Source: CAWAQA01 sp963784065 (GTDB lineage Bacteria > Acidobacteriota > Vicinamibacteria > Vicinamibacterales > UBA2999). From it: a DNA stretch of 64,000 nucleotides. The first letter of the stretch is position 1; every line of letters begins with the position of its first letter. The DNA lies in the NCBI GenBank assembly GCA_963784065.1, contig CAWAQA010000007.1, forward strand, positions 62,001-126,000, read 5' to 3'. The notes beneath the pieces are model-generated. The model was not told the origin of the DNA and did not search any database. It saw nothing but the letters and a program-made list of their open reading frames with translations. Positions 1 to 9,060 of the stretch are shown piece by piece. The position numbers and the translations under genes were made by a program.

Positions 1-1108
1 TCAGCGCTTCCCGCCGGCTGGACGCACGCGGACATCGGCAATGTCGGTGCCGCGGGCAACACCACGTTCGTTGGCGGAGATTTCACCGTCGAAGGCGCCG
101 GCGCCGACATCTGGGATCGCGCGGACGCCTTCCACTACGCGTATCAAGCGCGTACCGGGAACTTCGAGATCACGGCGCGCGTGGACGACCTGCAGAACCT
201 GCATCTCTGGGCCAAGGCCGGCCTCATGATCCGTGAATCGACCGCTCCGGGGGCGCGGCATTTCTCCTTGTTTGCCACGCCGACGACAGAGAAAGGTCTG
301 GCGGCCCAGCGCCGAAGGACCACCGGGGGCACCACCGTGCACACCTGGGGACCCGCCATCGCCCCGCGCGTGTGGCTCAAGGTCACGCGCTTCGGCGACG
401 TGTTCAGGGCGTTCTACCGCAAGGATCTCGTGGATCCGTGGGCGCTCATCACGGAAGACACGCTGACCGGCTTCTCCTCGACGGCGTTTGTCGGCCTTGC
501 CGTGTCGAGCCACGTGCGCGGCCGCGTCGCCGCCGCCACGTTCCGCGACGTGGTCATCGAACAGCTGCCTGACTGGAACTTCGTCTCCATCGGCGGATTG
601 TCAGCGAGCGCGGAATTCGACATGACGCGCTTCTCGCTGACCGGATCCGGGAGCGGACGTCTGGGGGAGGTCGGACGCTTTCACGCTGCTGGGGCCGGGG
701 AGGTCGTCGGGCAACATGATCTTCACCGCGCGCGTGCTCAGCGTCGAGAACACCCATCCGTGGGCCAAGGCGGGCGTGATGATGCGTCACTCGCACGACG
801 CTGATGCCGCGCATGTCATGGTGATCGTGTCGCCCGGCCGCGGCATCGCGATGCAGTGGCGCACGACGACCGGCGGCACCACCATGAGCACGCCGCCGCG
901 GGCGGGCACCGCACCGGCGTGGGTACGGCTCGAGCGCGACGGCGCCACTTACACCGGCTCCGCATCGACCGATGGCGTCACCTGGGTGGCACTCGGCACC
1001 GTCACCATCACCGAGAGCGTGGAGGCGGGCGGCCTCATGGTGACGAGTCACGACCGAGCGAAGACGGCGACAGCCCGCTTCGACGACGTGAGCGCGATTG
1101 TGCGATAG
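1..1108 (+). CDS. Two-domain DUF1349-like (concanavalin-fold) protein, 5' partial, frame broken
   Basis: The frame is open from the first base, so the N-terminus lies outside the window. Two homologous domains of about 180 residues follow each other. The first carries GADIWDRADAFHY and LHLWAKAGLMIRES. The second carries ADVWGRSDAFTLL and THPWAKAGVMMRHS. This resembles the DUF1349/'regulation of enolase 1' type of concanavalin-like beta-sandwich, often found as a carbohydrate-binding or appended module in secreted bacterial proteins. The reading frame shifts near 652, where one extra base would restore the second domain, so the gene was probably intact. The C-terminus ends with the second domain and no anchor. 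Ligand unknown; the assignment rests on the domain pattern. Confidence 0.7.
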
Positions 1109-1277
1109 ACGCGCTCACGCTCTCGCCGGTTCGCCGCGGCTGTCCGGAGGCTTGCGGCCGGTCGCGTCAGCGGGGCCTGTCGTCCTGCTGACGCCGCCGA
1201 TCGCGCTCGCGTTTTCTCCGGCTCGCTGCGCTCGTCCTCCTTCCGGATCGCGATGTCGCTGCCGCGCGCCGATTCGC
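1109..1277. other. Intergenic spacer
   Basis: About 170 bases between the beta-sandwich gene and the transporter. I see no terminator hairpin, RNA gene or credible small ORF. The only signal is the -10-like hexamer at its right edge. Confidence 0.5.
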
Positions 1278-1283
1278 TACAAT
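1278..1283 (+). promoter_or_regulatory. -10 element TACAAT, probable leaderless promoter
   Basis: TACAAT ends 9 nt before the ATG at 1293. A start site 7-8 nt downstream would give a leader of about 1-2 nt. No Shine-Dalgarno sequence lies between, and no clear -35 box is seen. Confidence 0.5.
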
Positions 1284-1292
1284 CACGGACCT

Positions 1293-2735
1293 ATGGCCAC
1301 CCAGGTCGTCGACGCCGCGACCCCTCCGGAGTCGGCCGCGCCCCCGCGCCGGGCTGCCACGATCGTCGGCCTCGCGCTCGCCGTGCTCGTCGCCGCGGTC
1401 ACCGTCGTGCTCCCGGTCCCCGAGGGCCTGACCCCGGCCGCCGTCCACCTCGCCGGGGTGTTCACCATCGCCCTCGTCCTGTGGGTGACCGAAGCGATTC
1501 CGATTGCCGTCACCTCGCTGCTCGTGATCCTGCTCCAGCCCGTGTTCCAGGTGACGACCGTCGGCGCCGCGGTCGCCGGCTTCATGACGCCGGTGTTCTT
1601 CTTCGTCGTCGCGATGTTCTGCATCGCGCAGGTGGTCGTCGACAGCGGGCTGGCGCGGCGCTTCGCCTTGATGCTGCTCGAGCGCGCGGGCACCGACAGC
1701 CGCCGCGTCGTGCTGGCGTTCATGGTCGGTGCGGCGGTGATGTCCACCGTCGTCTCGGATGTGCCGGTCGCCGCGGTCTGGATGAGCATGGCGCTGCCCC
1801 TGCTGGCGCGTATCGGCGCCAGGCCGGGTGCGTCGCGCCTCGGCAAGGCGCTGATGATCGGCATCCCGGTCGCCGCGTTCATCGGCGGCGTCGGCACGCC
1901 GGCGGGCAGCTCGATCAACATCCTCGGCCTCTACCAGATCGAGCAGTTCGGCAAGGTGCAGGTCTCGTTCCTGCAGTGGATGGCGATTGGCATCCCGATG
2001 GTCGTCATCCTGACGCCGATTGCATGGTGGGTGATCGTCGGTGTCTTCCCGCCGGAGGTGCCGGCGATCGGCAGCGCGGCCGAGATTCGCGAAGAGCGGC
2101 GGGCGCTCGGCCGCTTCTCGAGCAATGAGGTCAAGGTCCTGGCGCTGCTCGCCGCCATGATCGCACTGTGGGTGGCGAGCAGTTGGGTGCGGGCCATCGA
2201 TACAACGCTGGTGGCCATGGCCGGCGCCGTCGCGATGTTCGTCCCGGGCATGAACCTGCTGGCGTGGCCGCGCGCGCAGCGGACGATCGGATGGGATGCG
2301 CTGCTGCTGATCGGGAGCGTGACGTCGCTCGGCGCCGCGGCGGCGAGCACGGGCCTGGCGAAGTACCTGGTGGGCGCGCTGCCCGACATGCAGTACTGGC
2401 CCGTCTTCGCCGTCATCGCGCTGATCAGCGCCGTCACCGTCGTCATTCACCTGCCGCTGCCGGTGAACCCCGCCATTGTCGGCGTGCTGATTCCGCCCAT
2501 CGCCGTCCTCGCGATGACGACGGGCCAGAACCCGGCCCTCTACACGCTGCCGGTGGTGTTCACCGCCTCGTGCGCGATGCTGCTGCCGCTCGATGCGGTG
2601 ACGGTCATCACCTATTCGAAGGGCTACTACCGGATGACGGACATGCTGCTGCCGGGCGCGATCATCAGTGTCGTCTGGGTGGTGCTCATGGCGGCGCTGA
2701 TGACCTGGGTCGCACCCGCGATCGGGGTTGTGTGA
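1293..2735 (+). CDS. DASS (SLC13-type) anion:cation symporter
   Basis: 480-residue inner-membrane protein with about a dozen hydrophobic segments, of the divalent anion:Na+ symporter family (CitT/SdcS/SLC13). The first substrate-site hairpin carries GTPAGSSIN near residue 200, and the second repeat has LPLPVNPAIVG near residue 387, matching the paired SNT-type motifs. Start taken at ATG 1293, because the frame upstream is low-complexity and the -10 hexamer sits just before it. It is followed after 13-16 nt by pcaH, so it may import a carboxylate linked to protocatechuate metabolism. Exact substrate (dicarboxylate, sulfate or aromatic acid) cannot be read from the sequence. Confidence 0.9.
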   Translation: MATQVVDAATPPESAAPPRRAATIVGLALAVLVAAVTVVLPVPEGLTPAAVHLAGVFTIALVLWVTEAIPIAVTSLLVILLQPVFQVTTVGAAVAGFMTPVFFFVVAMFCIAQVVVDSGLARRFALMLLERAGTDSRRVVLAFMVGAAVMSTVVSDVPVAAVWMSMALPLLARIGARPGASRLGKALMIGIPVAAFIGGVGTPAGSSINILGLYQIEQFGKVQVSFLQWMAIGIPMVVILTPIAWWVIVGVFPPEVPAIGSAAEIREERRALGRFSSNEVKVLALLAAMIALWVASSWVRAIDTTLVAMAGAVAMFVPGMNLLAWPRAQRTIGWDALLLIGSVTSLGAAAASTGLAKYLVGALPDMQYWPVFAVIALISAVTVVIHLPLPVNPAIVGVLIPPIAVLAMTTGQNPALYTLPVVFTASCAMLLPLDAVTVITYSKGYYRMTDMLLPGAIISVVWVVLMAALMTWVAPAIGVV

Positions 2736-2751
2736 TGGAGGTCGGTGAGTG

Positions 2752-3472
2752 ATGGGTCGAGACGTCGCGGCCAATCCGGGGTCCTATCGACGCGCACAGC
2801 CGGGCGTCCATCCGCCGCCGGACCCGGCGTACAGGAGCACGGCGCTACGGCATCCGAAAGAGCCGCTGGTGATCATCCCGCAGACGCTCTCGGAATTGAC
2901 CGGTCCGGTCTATCCGTACGGCTACATCGGCGCGCTGGACCACGACCTCACGACGCCAGCACGCAGGCGAGCCGATCGGCGAGCGCATCATCGTCGAGGG
3001 TCGCGTGCTCGACGAGGACGGCCGTCCGGTTCGTGACACGCTCGTGGAGATCTGGCAGGCGAACGCCGCGGGCCGCTACGCGCACCGGGTGGACACCCAC
3101 GACGCGCCGCTCGACCCGAACTTCACCGGCGCGGGCCGCACCGTGACCGACAGCGAAGGACGGTATCGGTTCGTCACGATCATGCCCGGCCACTATCCCT
3201 GGGGAAACCACCGCAATGCGTGGAGGCCGGCTCACATTCATTTCTCCGTCTTCGGGCGCAGCTTCCTGACCCGCCTCGTGACGCAGATGTACTTCCCCGG
3301 CGATCCGCTGCAGCTCATCGATCCGGTGCTCAACTCGATTCCCGACCCGGCGTCGCGCCAGCGCCTCGTGGCGACGTTCGACATCGAGCTGACGCAGCCC
3401 GACTGGGCGTTGGGCTTCCGGTGGGACATCGTCCTGCGCGGCCGCGACGCGACACCGCTGGAGCGGAGATGA
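2752..3472 (+). CDS. pcaH: Protocatechuate 3,4-dioxygenase beta subunit (frame broken)
   Basis: Intradiol ring cleavage of protocatechuate to 3-carboxy-cis,cis-muconate, together with PcaG. All non-haem Fe(III) ligand positions known for PcaH are present: Tyr in GRYAH, Tyr in GHYPWGN, and both His in RPAHIHFS. The N-terminal LTGPVYPYGYIG and APLDPNFTGAGR segments are also family-typical. A GGAGGT ribosome site at 2737-2742 serves either ATG 2752 or GTG 2749. The frame slips near 2953; removing one base gives QHAGEPIGERIIVEGRV. The stop overlaps the pcaG start as ATGA. Operon with the upstream transporter and pcaG-pcaB. Confidence 0.9.
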
Positions 3473-4030
3473 GCGGCATCACGGGCTTTCAGACCCTCGG
3501 CCCCTTCTTCGCCGTCGCGATGCGGACCCGCGCCGACATGCGGATGGTGCACCCGGAGACGCGCGGCGAGCGGATCACGATTGAAGGCGTGCTGTTCGAC
3601 GGCGCGGGCTCTCCGATCCCGGATGGCCTCGTCGAGCTCTGGCAGGCCGACGCCGATGGCCGGTACGCGCACCCGGAGGACCCGCAGGGCGCCGCCGCCG
3701 ACCCGTCCTTCTGCGGCTACGGCTGGCGCCACACGACCGAGGACGGCGGCTTTCGCTTCGAGACCATCAAGCCTGGCGCTGTCGCCGGGACCAGCCGGCA
3801 GCATGCAGGCGCCGCACATCATGGTCAGCGTGATGGGGCGCGGGATCCTGACCCGTTTCATCACCCGACTGTATTTCGAGGACGAGGCCGCCAACGATCG
3901 GGACGCGATTCTGGCGGCCGTTCCGGCGGCGCGCCGGGACACCTTGATCGCGCGGCGGACCGGCGAAGGGCCGTTACCGGTTCGACATCAGGATTCAGGG
4001 GCCGGGGAGACCGTCTTCTTCGATGCTTAG
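3469..4030 (+). CDS. pcaG: Protocatechuate 3,4-dioxygenase alpha subunit (frame broken)
   Basis: Alpha partner of the PcaHG dioxygenase, of the same fold but lacking the iron ligands. Visible hallmarks are QTLGPFFAV at the N-terminus, LVELWQADADGRYAHPED, FETIKPG, APHIMVSVMGRG and the C-terminal YRFDIRIQGPGETVFFDA. These pieces lie in different frames: slips near 3782 and a compensating pair near 3970-4005. Start ATG 3469 overlaps the pcaH stop; the stop TAG 4028-4030 overlaps the pcaB start at 4023. The length, about 187 residues, is normal for PcaG. Confidence 0.88.
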
Positions 4031-5370
4031 CGAGCGCGCTCTCTTCGGGCCGCTGTTCGGCGACGAGGAGATCGCCGCCCACCTCTCGGATCGCGCGCGG
4101 CTGCAGGCCATGCTGGACGTCGAGGCCGCCCTGGCAGACGCGGAAGCACAGCTCGGCATCCTCCCGCGCTCGTGCGCGACGCCGATCCGCGACGCCGCCC
4201 GCGCCAGTCTGTACGACATCGCCGCCATCGCCGCCGAGGCGGCCGAAGCAGGCAATCTGGCGATTCCGCTCGTGCGCCACCTGACGCGGCATGTCGCGGC
4301 GGCGGATCCCGACGCCGCGCGCTACGTGCACTGGGGCGCCACGAGCCAGGACATCATCGACACCGGCCTCGTGCTGCAGCTGCGGGCGGCGGTGCCCCCG
4401 CTCCTTCGTCACCTCGAGCGCGCCGAGGCGGCGGCCGCGCGCCATGCGCGCGACCACATCGCCACCGTCATGGCTGGCCGCACCTGGTTGCAGCAGGCGA
4501 CGCCGATCACCTTCGGCCTGAAGGCGGCGGGCTGGCTCGACGCGCTCGATCGTCAACGTGCCGCCATCGTGCTGGCCCTGGACGAGGCCAGCGTGCTCCA
4601 GTTCGGTGGCGCCGCCGGCACGCTGGCGGCGCTTGGTGATCAGGGGCCCGCGGTTGCCGCGCAGCTGGCCGCGAACCTGGGGCTCGGCAATGCCGACATC
4701 CCGTGGCACGCACACCGCGATCGGCTGGTCCGTTTCGCGTGCGCACTCGGCGTCGCCTGTGGCGTGCTGGGAAAGATCGCGCGCGATCTCGCGCTGCTCG
4801 CGCAAACCGAGGTTGGCGAGGCCGCCGACGCGAAAGGCGGCGGGTCGTCGACGATGCCGCACAAGCAGAATCCTGTCGCCGCCTCCGTGGCCATCGCCGC
4901 GGCGCTGCGCGCCCCCGGGCCTGGTCGCGACGATGCTGGCGGCCATGCCGCAGGAACACGAGCGCGGGCTGGGCGGCTGGCAGGCGGAGTGGGCCGTTCT
5001 CCCCGAGTTGCTGCTCGTCACGGCGGGCGCGGCGCGGGCGATGGCCGACACGCTCGAGACACTCGAGGTCGATCCCGCACGCATGCGCAGAGAACCTCGA
5101 CCTCACCGGCGGCCTCGTGCTCGCCGAGGCGGTGACGATGGAGCTGGCGACGCGAATCGGGAAGGCCGACGCCCACGCGCGGGTCGAGGAGGCGAGCAGG
5201 CGCGCCGTGCGCGACGGCCTGTCGCTGGCAGATGCGCTGGCTGCCGACCCCGAGGTGCTTCGGCACATGGCCAGGGACGAGATCGAACGGCGGCTCAGGC
5301 CCGACGCCTATCTCGGCGCGGCCCGCACGTTCGTGGAGCGCGTGCTCACCCGCGTCACTGGAGCGGTTGA
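4023..5370 (+). CDS. pcaB: 3-carboxy-cis,cis-muconate cycloisomerase (frame broken)
   Basis: Fumarase/aspartase-superfamily enzyme converting 3-carboxy-cis,cis-muconate to gamma-carboxymuconolactone, the step after PcaHG. The superfamily signature GSSTMPHKQNPV is present near residue 280, with HWGATSQDIIDT and TWLQQATPITFG upstream. The C-terminal part continues in two other frames (ERGLGGWQAEW, then ENLDLTGGLVLAEA). Breaks lie near 4917 and 5090, and probably one just before the TGA at 5368-5370. About 445 residues if repaired. Start overlaps the pcaG stop. The following lactone decarboxylase is not adjacent; a secreted AhpD-like protein is at 29588-30241. Confidence 0.88.
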
Positions 5371-5447
5371 ATCGACGCTGACGGTCCGCATCCTTCCTTC
5401 GCACGGGCGAGTACCGATGGATGCGCGATCAGGCTACAGGAGGGACT

Positions 5448-5964
5448 ATGAATCGTCGCTGGTGCGTCGCCCTGCTCGTTGTCCTTGCGGCACCCACGCT
5501 GCTCTCGGCGAAGGGCTTGACGACGAAGATCGTCATCACCGGTCCCCATCTCGCCACACCGATCGAGATTACCGATCGCGATCTGCTGCGGAGCTTTACA
5601 GTGTGGGCGGGACCTGGCACCGGCGTGAATGGCGTCGAGCAGCTCGACGGGTTCGTCGCCGACTGGCGCTCGGGTGCGGTAGGCGAGCGGCCCGCCGGTC
5701 TGCAGCGCTACGAAGCGTCGTTCTACGTCAAGTACCGCGAACCGGCCGCTCGACGGCCAGCAGGACCAGCTCGCTTACGTGATCTACTACGAGTCGGCCG
5801 GTTCCGGCGGACAGGGCTATGTATACCTGCCCGGCAAGGCGGACACGTGGTATCGCCTGAACACGAGAGCGATCTACCGCGGACGCGAAGGGCGGTGGTT
5901 CCGTGCGACGAACGAGTGGGACCGGGCCGTCAAACCACTGGTCGCGCACGCCGGGCGGCGCTGA
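5448..5964 (+). CDS. Small secreted protein of unknown function (frame broken)
   Basis: Begins with a clear Sec signal peptide (RRWCVALLVVLAAPTLLSAKG) and a strong AGGAGGG site at 5438-5444. The mature part, about 145 residues, contains TKIVITGPHLATPIEIT and, after a slip near 5748, LDGQQDQLAYVIYYES and GYVYLPGKADTWYRLN. The pattern suggests a compact beta-rich periplasmic domain. I do not recognise a family. It trails the pca genes by about 80 nt and could be co-transcribed, but nothing in the sequence ties it to aromatic catabolism. Confidence 0.65.
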
Positions 5965-6002
5965 TGGGGCCCAGGCGTCAGCGCGGCGTAGCCATTAGCG
6001 GC

Positions 6003-6046
6003 GGGCCGCCTTCGGCGGCCCAGGGCCGGCTGAAGCCGGCCCCTAC
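6003..6046. repeat. CTTCAG-type palindromes (family A) between convergent genes
   Basis: Two adjacent palindromes: GGGCCGCCTTCGGCGGCCC at 6003-6021, then GGCCGGCTGAAGCCGGCC within 6023-6043, followed by CCCTAC. The second is the family A unit found many times in this window. The pair lies between genes that point at each other, so it may also act as a bidirectional terminator. Confidence 0.75.
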
Positions 6047-6080
6047 GTCAACTGGGATTTTGCGACCGGCTGGTGTCTGA

Positions 6081-6827
6081 TTACCGTCTGGCGTCGGTGA
6101 TGTGTTTCTCCAGCGCGGCACGCCAGGCGGCCACCGGCTCGGGTCCGCTGGTCTGCGCGACCGCGGCGGACGTCGTCAGAAACTTGCCGTAGAAGCGCTG
6201 GTTCGCGGGGGTGTCGGGCTGCACGGCGCTGCCGTCCAGCGAGACGCCCGACAACACGCCGCGACTTCGCGAATAGCTGAAAATGTCGGCGTGCTGCTGG
6301 ACGAAGGTCCACGGTTGGAGGTCACCGGCCAACGGACCGGGTGCGACGGCCGCCTCCTCGTCGATCTCGAACTCGAAGCGCATCACGTTCTCGAGACCGC
6401 GCTGATGCACGATCACGAGCACGAGGTCGGCATCCTGGGGGAAGCTGCCGCCTTTCAGCTCCAGGAATGCGGGTGCCGACCAGTTGCCGCCCTCGCCGCG
6501 GACGCTGAGGATCCCGCGTCCGCGGATGTCGAGGAGCCGCGTCGTCCTCAGCGTGTTCGGCCCCTGCCCGCGGCGGCGGGGCATGGGGGGCTGGCCTGGA
6601 AAGACCGCGATGCCTTTGGCGTTTTCGAGGACGGCCGGCGCGATGGACAGTTGTGCCGCCGACATGATTTCAGAGAACGCGATTGTGGCATCGCTCGTCC
6701 GCTTCGCGTCGCTATCGATTCGCCGGTTCTGCGCGCGAAGGGCATCCGACCCCGGCCCGCCGGCGATACCGGCAACCACCATCAGCGTCGCGACGACGCC
6801 CGCCAATATCCGAATGTGACTGGTCAT
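6081..6827 (-). CDS. SYLF (Ysc84-like) lipid-binding domain protein, secreted
   Basis: 248 residues with an N-terminal signal peptide (IRILAGVVATLMVVAGIAGG). The SYLF pattern appears as FSEIMSAAQLSIAPAVLENA followed by KGIAVFPGQPP and a beta-rich remainder with LELKGGSFPQDADLVLVI. SYLF domains bind phosphoinositide lipids in eukaryotes; bacterial members are usually exported and uncharacterised. The loop PMPRRRGQGPN interrupts the usual glycine-rich strand. Start ATG 6827 is preceded by a GAGG-like site. Monocistronic on the minus strand; the divergent gene starts at 7099. Confidence 0.75.
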   Translation of the reverse strand: MTSHIRILAGVVATLMVVAGIAGGPGSDALRAQNRRIDSDAKRTSDATIAFSEIMSAAQLSIAPAVLENAKGIAVFPGQPPMPRRRGQGPNTLRTTRLLDIRGRGILSVRGEGGNWSAPAFLELKGGSFPQDADLVLVIVHQRGLENVMRFEFEIDEEAAVAPGPLAGDLQPWTFVQQHADIFSYSRSRGVLSGVSLDGSAVQPDTPANQRFYGKFLTTSAAVAQTSGPEPVAAWRAALEKHITDARR

Positions 6828-7098
6828 ACGTTTTCCTCGACCGCGCGCTTGCGATATGTAGCCGCTGATAAAGTCCGAGGCTCGTGATGCATCCTTCGCG
6901 CCTTCGCGCAGGCCGCGAAATTGTGGGCATCGCTGCGTGAGGATCCCGGAAGGGAGCCCACAGGAAGACAAAACACTGCCCGAGCGGAGCCGCGGCGCGC
7001 TGCGCACGCGGCGGTGAGTACCGTTTGACACGCTGAAAGCGCAGACGTATAACCGCGCCGTGGGCTCTCGGTCCTGCCATGTTGTGCGGAGGTGTCCG
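6828..7098. other. Divergent intergenic region
   Basis: 270 bases between the SYLF gene and the DUF6152 gene. A possible minus-strand -10 (TACATA) lies about 30 nt upstream of the SYLF start. A GGAGGTG ribosome site precedes ATG 7099. No RNA or ORF recognised. Confidence 0.4.
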
Positions 7099-7500
7099 AT
7101 GAGGATGCAACTCGGTGTCACCGCCGGTCTGATGCTGCTGCTCGCCGCCGTGCCGGTCGTGGCGCATCACTCCTTCGCCGCGGAGTTCGACGCCGCGAAG
7201 CCCGTCAGTCTCAAGGGCCTCGTGACGAAGGTCGAGTGGCAGAATCCGCACACGTTCTTCTACATCGACGTCACCGAAGACGCGACGGGGAAGGTGACGA
7301 ACTGGGCGTTCGAGATGGGCAGCCCGAACGGGCTGATGCGCAACGGCTGGACCCGCAACTCGCTGAAGGTCGGCGACATCGTCTCCGTCGAAGGCAGCCG
7401 CGCGAGGGACGGCAGCGCCCTGGGCAACGCGCGGGTCGTCGTGCTCGCGGGCACCGGCAAGCGCCTGTTCGCCGCATCCAGCCAGACGGACACGCCATGA
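7099..7500 (+). CDS. DUF6152 family periplasmic protein
   Basis: 133-residue exported protein. The signal peptide ends VPVVA and is followed at once by HHSFAAEFD, then LKGLVTKVEWQNPHTFFYIDV, the DUF6152 signature. Function of the family is not established. If signal peptidase cuts at the Ala before or after the His pair, the mature N-terminus would be Ala-His-His or His-His, both capable of metal binding; this is inference. A GGAGGTG site precedes the ATG. It overlaps the next gene by 4 nt (ATGA), so the two are almost certainly co-translated. A second copy is at 23944-24376. Confidence 0.85.
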   Translation: MRMQLGVTAGLMLLLAAVPVVAHHSFAAEFDAAKPVSLKGLVTKVEWQNPHTFFYIDVTEDATGKVTNWAFEMGSPNGLMRNGWTRNSLKVGDIVSVEGSRARDGSALGNARVVVLAGTGKRLFAASSQTDTP

Positions 7501-8342
7501 CAGGCCGGCTGCCGATTGCGGTGGCGTCGGCCATCGTCATCGCCGGATTGTGGCACTCGCAGGCGCAGGGTCCGTCCCCGCCGCCGGGTTCCGAGCCGGC
7601 GCCGCGCCTGGCCGATGGCACGCCGAATCTGGGCCGCGTCCCCGGTGAGAAAGGCGTCTGGAACGTGCCCTATATCCAGAACATGGGCATGCGCGTGGTC
7701 GGCGTGCCCGCCAGTCCCGCCGCGCCGGGCGGCGGGCGCGGCGGCGCGAAGGCGGAACCGCACGTGCCGTTCATGCCGTGGGCGCGCGCGGTCTACGATT
7801 ACAACTCGCAGAACAACTCGAAGTACGACCCGGAAGGCTATTGCCTCCCGCCCGGCGGCCCGCGCCTGATGGCCACGCCGTATCCGATGGAGATCATCCA
7901 GCAACCGGAGCACAAGCGCATCGTGATGATCTTCGAGGGCGCGACGCACATCTGGCGCGAGATCTACATGGACGGGCGCCCGCATCCCGAGGGCGACGCG
8001 CTGAATCCCACCTACCTCGGGCACTCGGTCGGCCGCTGGGACGGAAACACCCTGGTGGTGGACGTGGTCGGGTTCAACGAGAACAGCTGGCTCGACTTCT
8101 ACGGCCATCCGCACACCGACCTGCTTCACGTGGTCGAGCGATTTTCACGGCCGCACAAGAACGTGCTCCACTACGAAGCGGTGATCGACGATCCTGGCGC
8201 GTACACGAAGCCGTGGACGGTGGCGTGGGACATCCCCTGGCGAGCGGACGCCGAGTTGGCGGAATACATCTGCCAGGAGAACAACAAGTACCTGCAGAGA
8301 CTCACCGACGATCTCGGAGACCCGATCTTCGGCGGGCGCTGA
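7497..8342 (+). CDS. Secreted GHSVGRW-partner protein, copy 1
   Basis: 281 residues with a signal peptide ending near HSQAQG. Conserved landmarks are YCLPPGGPRLM, the central YLGHSVGRWDGNTLVVDV, LHVVERFSR, DDPGAYTKPWT and the late AEYICQENN. The same order recurs in the proteins at 21686-22892 and 22933-23896, including two Cys (in YCLP and in EYIC) that could form a disulfide. No catalytic family recognised. Translationally coupled to DUF6152; the same two families also sit side by side, in reverse order, near 23-24 kb. The partnership itself is an observation, the role unknown. Confidence 0.75.
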   Translation: MTGRLPIAVASAIVIAGLWHSQAQGPSPPPGSEPAPRLADGTPNLGRVPGEKGVWNVPYIQNMGMRVVGVPASPAAPGGGRGGAKAEPHVPFMPWARAVYDYNSQNNSKYDPEGYCLPPGGPRLMATPYPMEIIQQPEHKRIVMIFEGATHIWREIYMDGRPHPEGDALNPTYLGHSVGRWDGNTLVVDVVGFNENSWLDFYGHPHTDLLHVVERFSRPHKNVLHYEAVIDDPGAYTKPWTVAWDIPWRADAELAEYICQENNKYLQRLTDDLGDPIFGGR

Positions 8343-8349
8343 CGCGGTC

Positions 8350-8557
8350 AGTTGGCCACGGAGCGCACGGAGGATGATCGACGGGTCGGCCTGCTTCGCA
8401 GCGCTTTCAACCTCACGGACCGCGGAGACGCGGAGACGCGAGACGTTCAATTTGACCGTAGGGCGGGTCCTCCGGACCCGCCAACGCGCTTTTCACCTAC
8501 CGCAGTGACGCGGAGCAATTCAGGGCCATCCAACTCCGCGTCTCCGCGGCCCGTCCG
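8350..8557. repeat. Composite inverted-repeat element (family D) with internal hairpin
   Basis: Purine-rich arms (GCGGAGACGCGGAGACGCGAG around 8418-8443) face a pyrimidine-rich arm (CTCCGCGTCTCCGCGG at 8535-8550). Between them lies the perfect hairpin GGCGGGTCCTCCGGACCCGCC at 8462-8482. GATCGACGGGTCGGCCTGC near 8375 is shared with the element at 52.2 kb. There is no ORF; it separates two convergent genes. Confidence 0.65.
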
Positions 8558-8574
8558 TGGTGGAACGCCCGCTG

Positions 8575-8973
8575 CTAGTTCAGCACCACCCGGAAGTCGC
8601 CCTTCGTGCCGCCCTGCGTCCATGTGCCGCTGAGGACGCGGCGATAGGCGCCGATGTTCTCGAGCTTGCCCTCGATCACCGAGCGGACCGGCCGGCCGCC
8701 CGTGTCCTTGCCTTCCGCCTCGAGACGCACCATCCATGTGTCGGGGTCGAGTGACGCCTTCGTGAGCGGCTGGGCATTGGGGCCGGGGTTGATCGTCCCG
8801 GTGATGACCTTGCCGTCCCAGTGCATCTGCAGGAGGACGCGGGTGCGGCGGTCCTTGTCGGGCCCCCAGTCTCCGCTCCAGGAGCCCTTCAGGGGATGGC
8901 CGAATTGCGCCGAGGTTGTGGCGCCAAGGACGACACACACCGCCAGGACCGCGCCTTGGAAAGAGGCTGTCAT
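8575..8973 (-). CDS. Small secreted beta-rich protein, unknown function
   Basis: 132 residues. Signal peptide MTASFQGAVLAVCVVLGATTSAQ, then HPLKGSWSGDWGPDKD, VLLQMHWDGKVITGTINPGPNAQP, LSGTWTQGGTKGDFRVVLN. Repeated G-x-W and alternating hydrophobic residues suggest a small beta-barrel, like lipocalin-type periplasmic proteins, but no named family is recognised. Start ATG 8973. It is divergent from the DUF1592 gene. Confidence 0.6.
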   Translation of the reverse strand: MTASFQGAVLAVCVVLGATTSAQFGHPLKGSWSGDWGPDKDRRTRVLLQMHWDGKVITGTINPGPNAQPLTKASLDPDTWMVRLEAEGKDTGGRPVRSVIEGKLENIGAYRRVLSGTWTQGGTKGDFRVVLN

Positions 8974-8988
8974 CGCTGCTCCCGGCAG

Positions 8989-8994
8989 TAGAAT
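8989..8994 (+). promoter_or_regulatory. -10 element TAGAAT upstream of DUF1592 cluster
   Basis: TAGAAT 66 nt before ATG 9061, in the divergent gap; a plausible promoter for the DUF1592-DUF1552-ankyrin cluster. No convincing -35. Confidence 0.4.
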
Positions 8995-9060
8995 ACGGCA
9001 TCCGGCGCCGGCCGGCGCGCACTCGTCACCTGGGACGTCCTGGAAATCAGCAGGCGGTTC

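Noticed and set aside
1167..2774. Open frame of 535 codons on the minus strand
   Set aside because: Antisense of the DASS transporter, with an Arg/Asp/His-rich low-complexity product.
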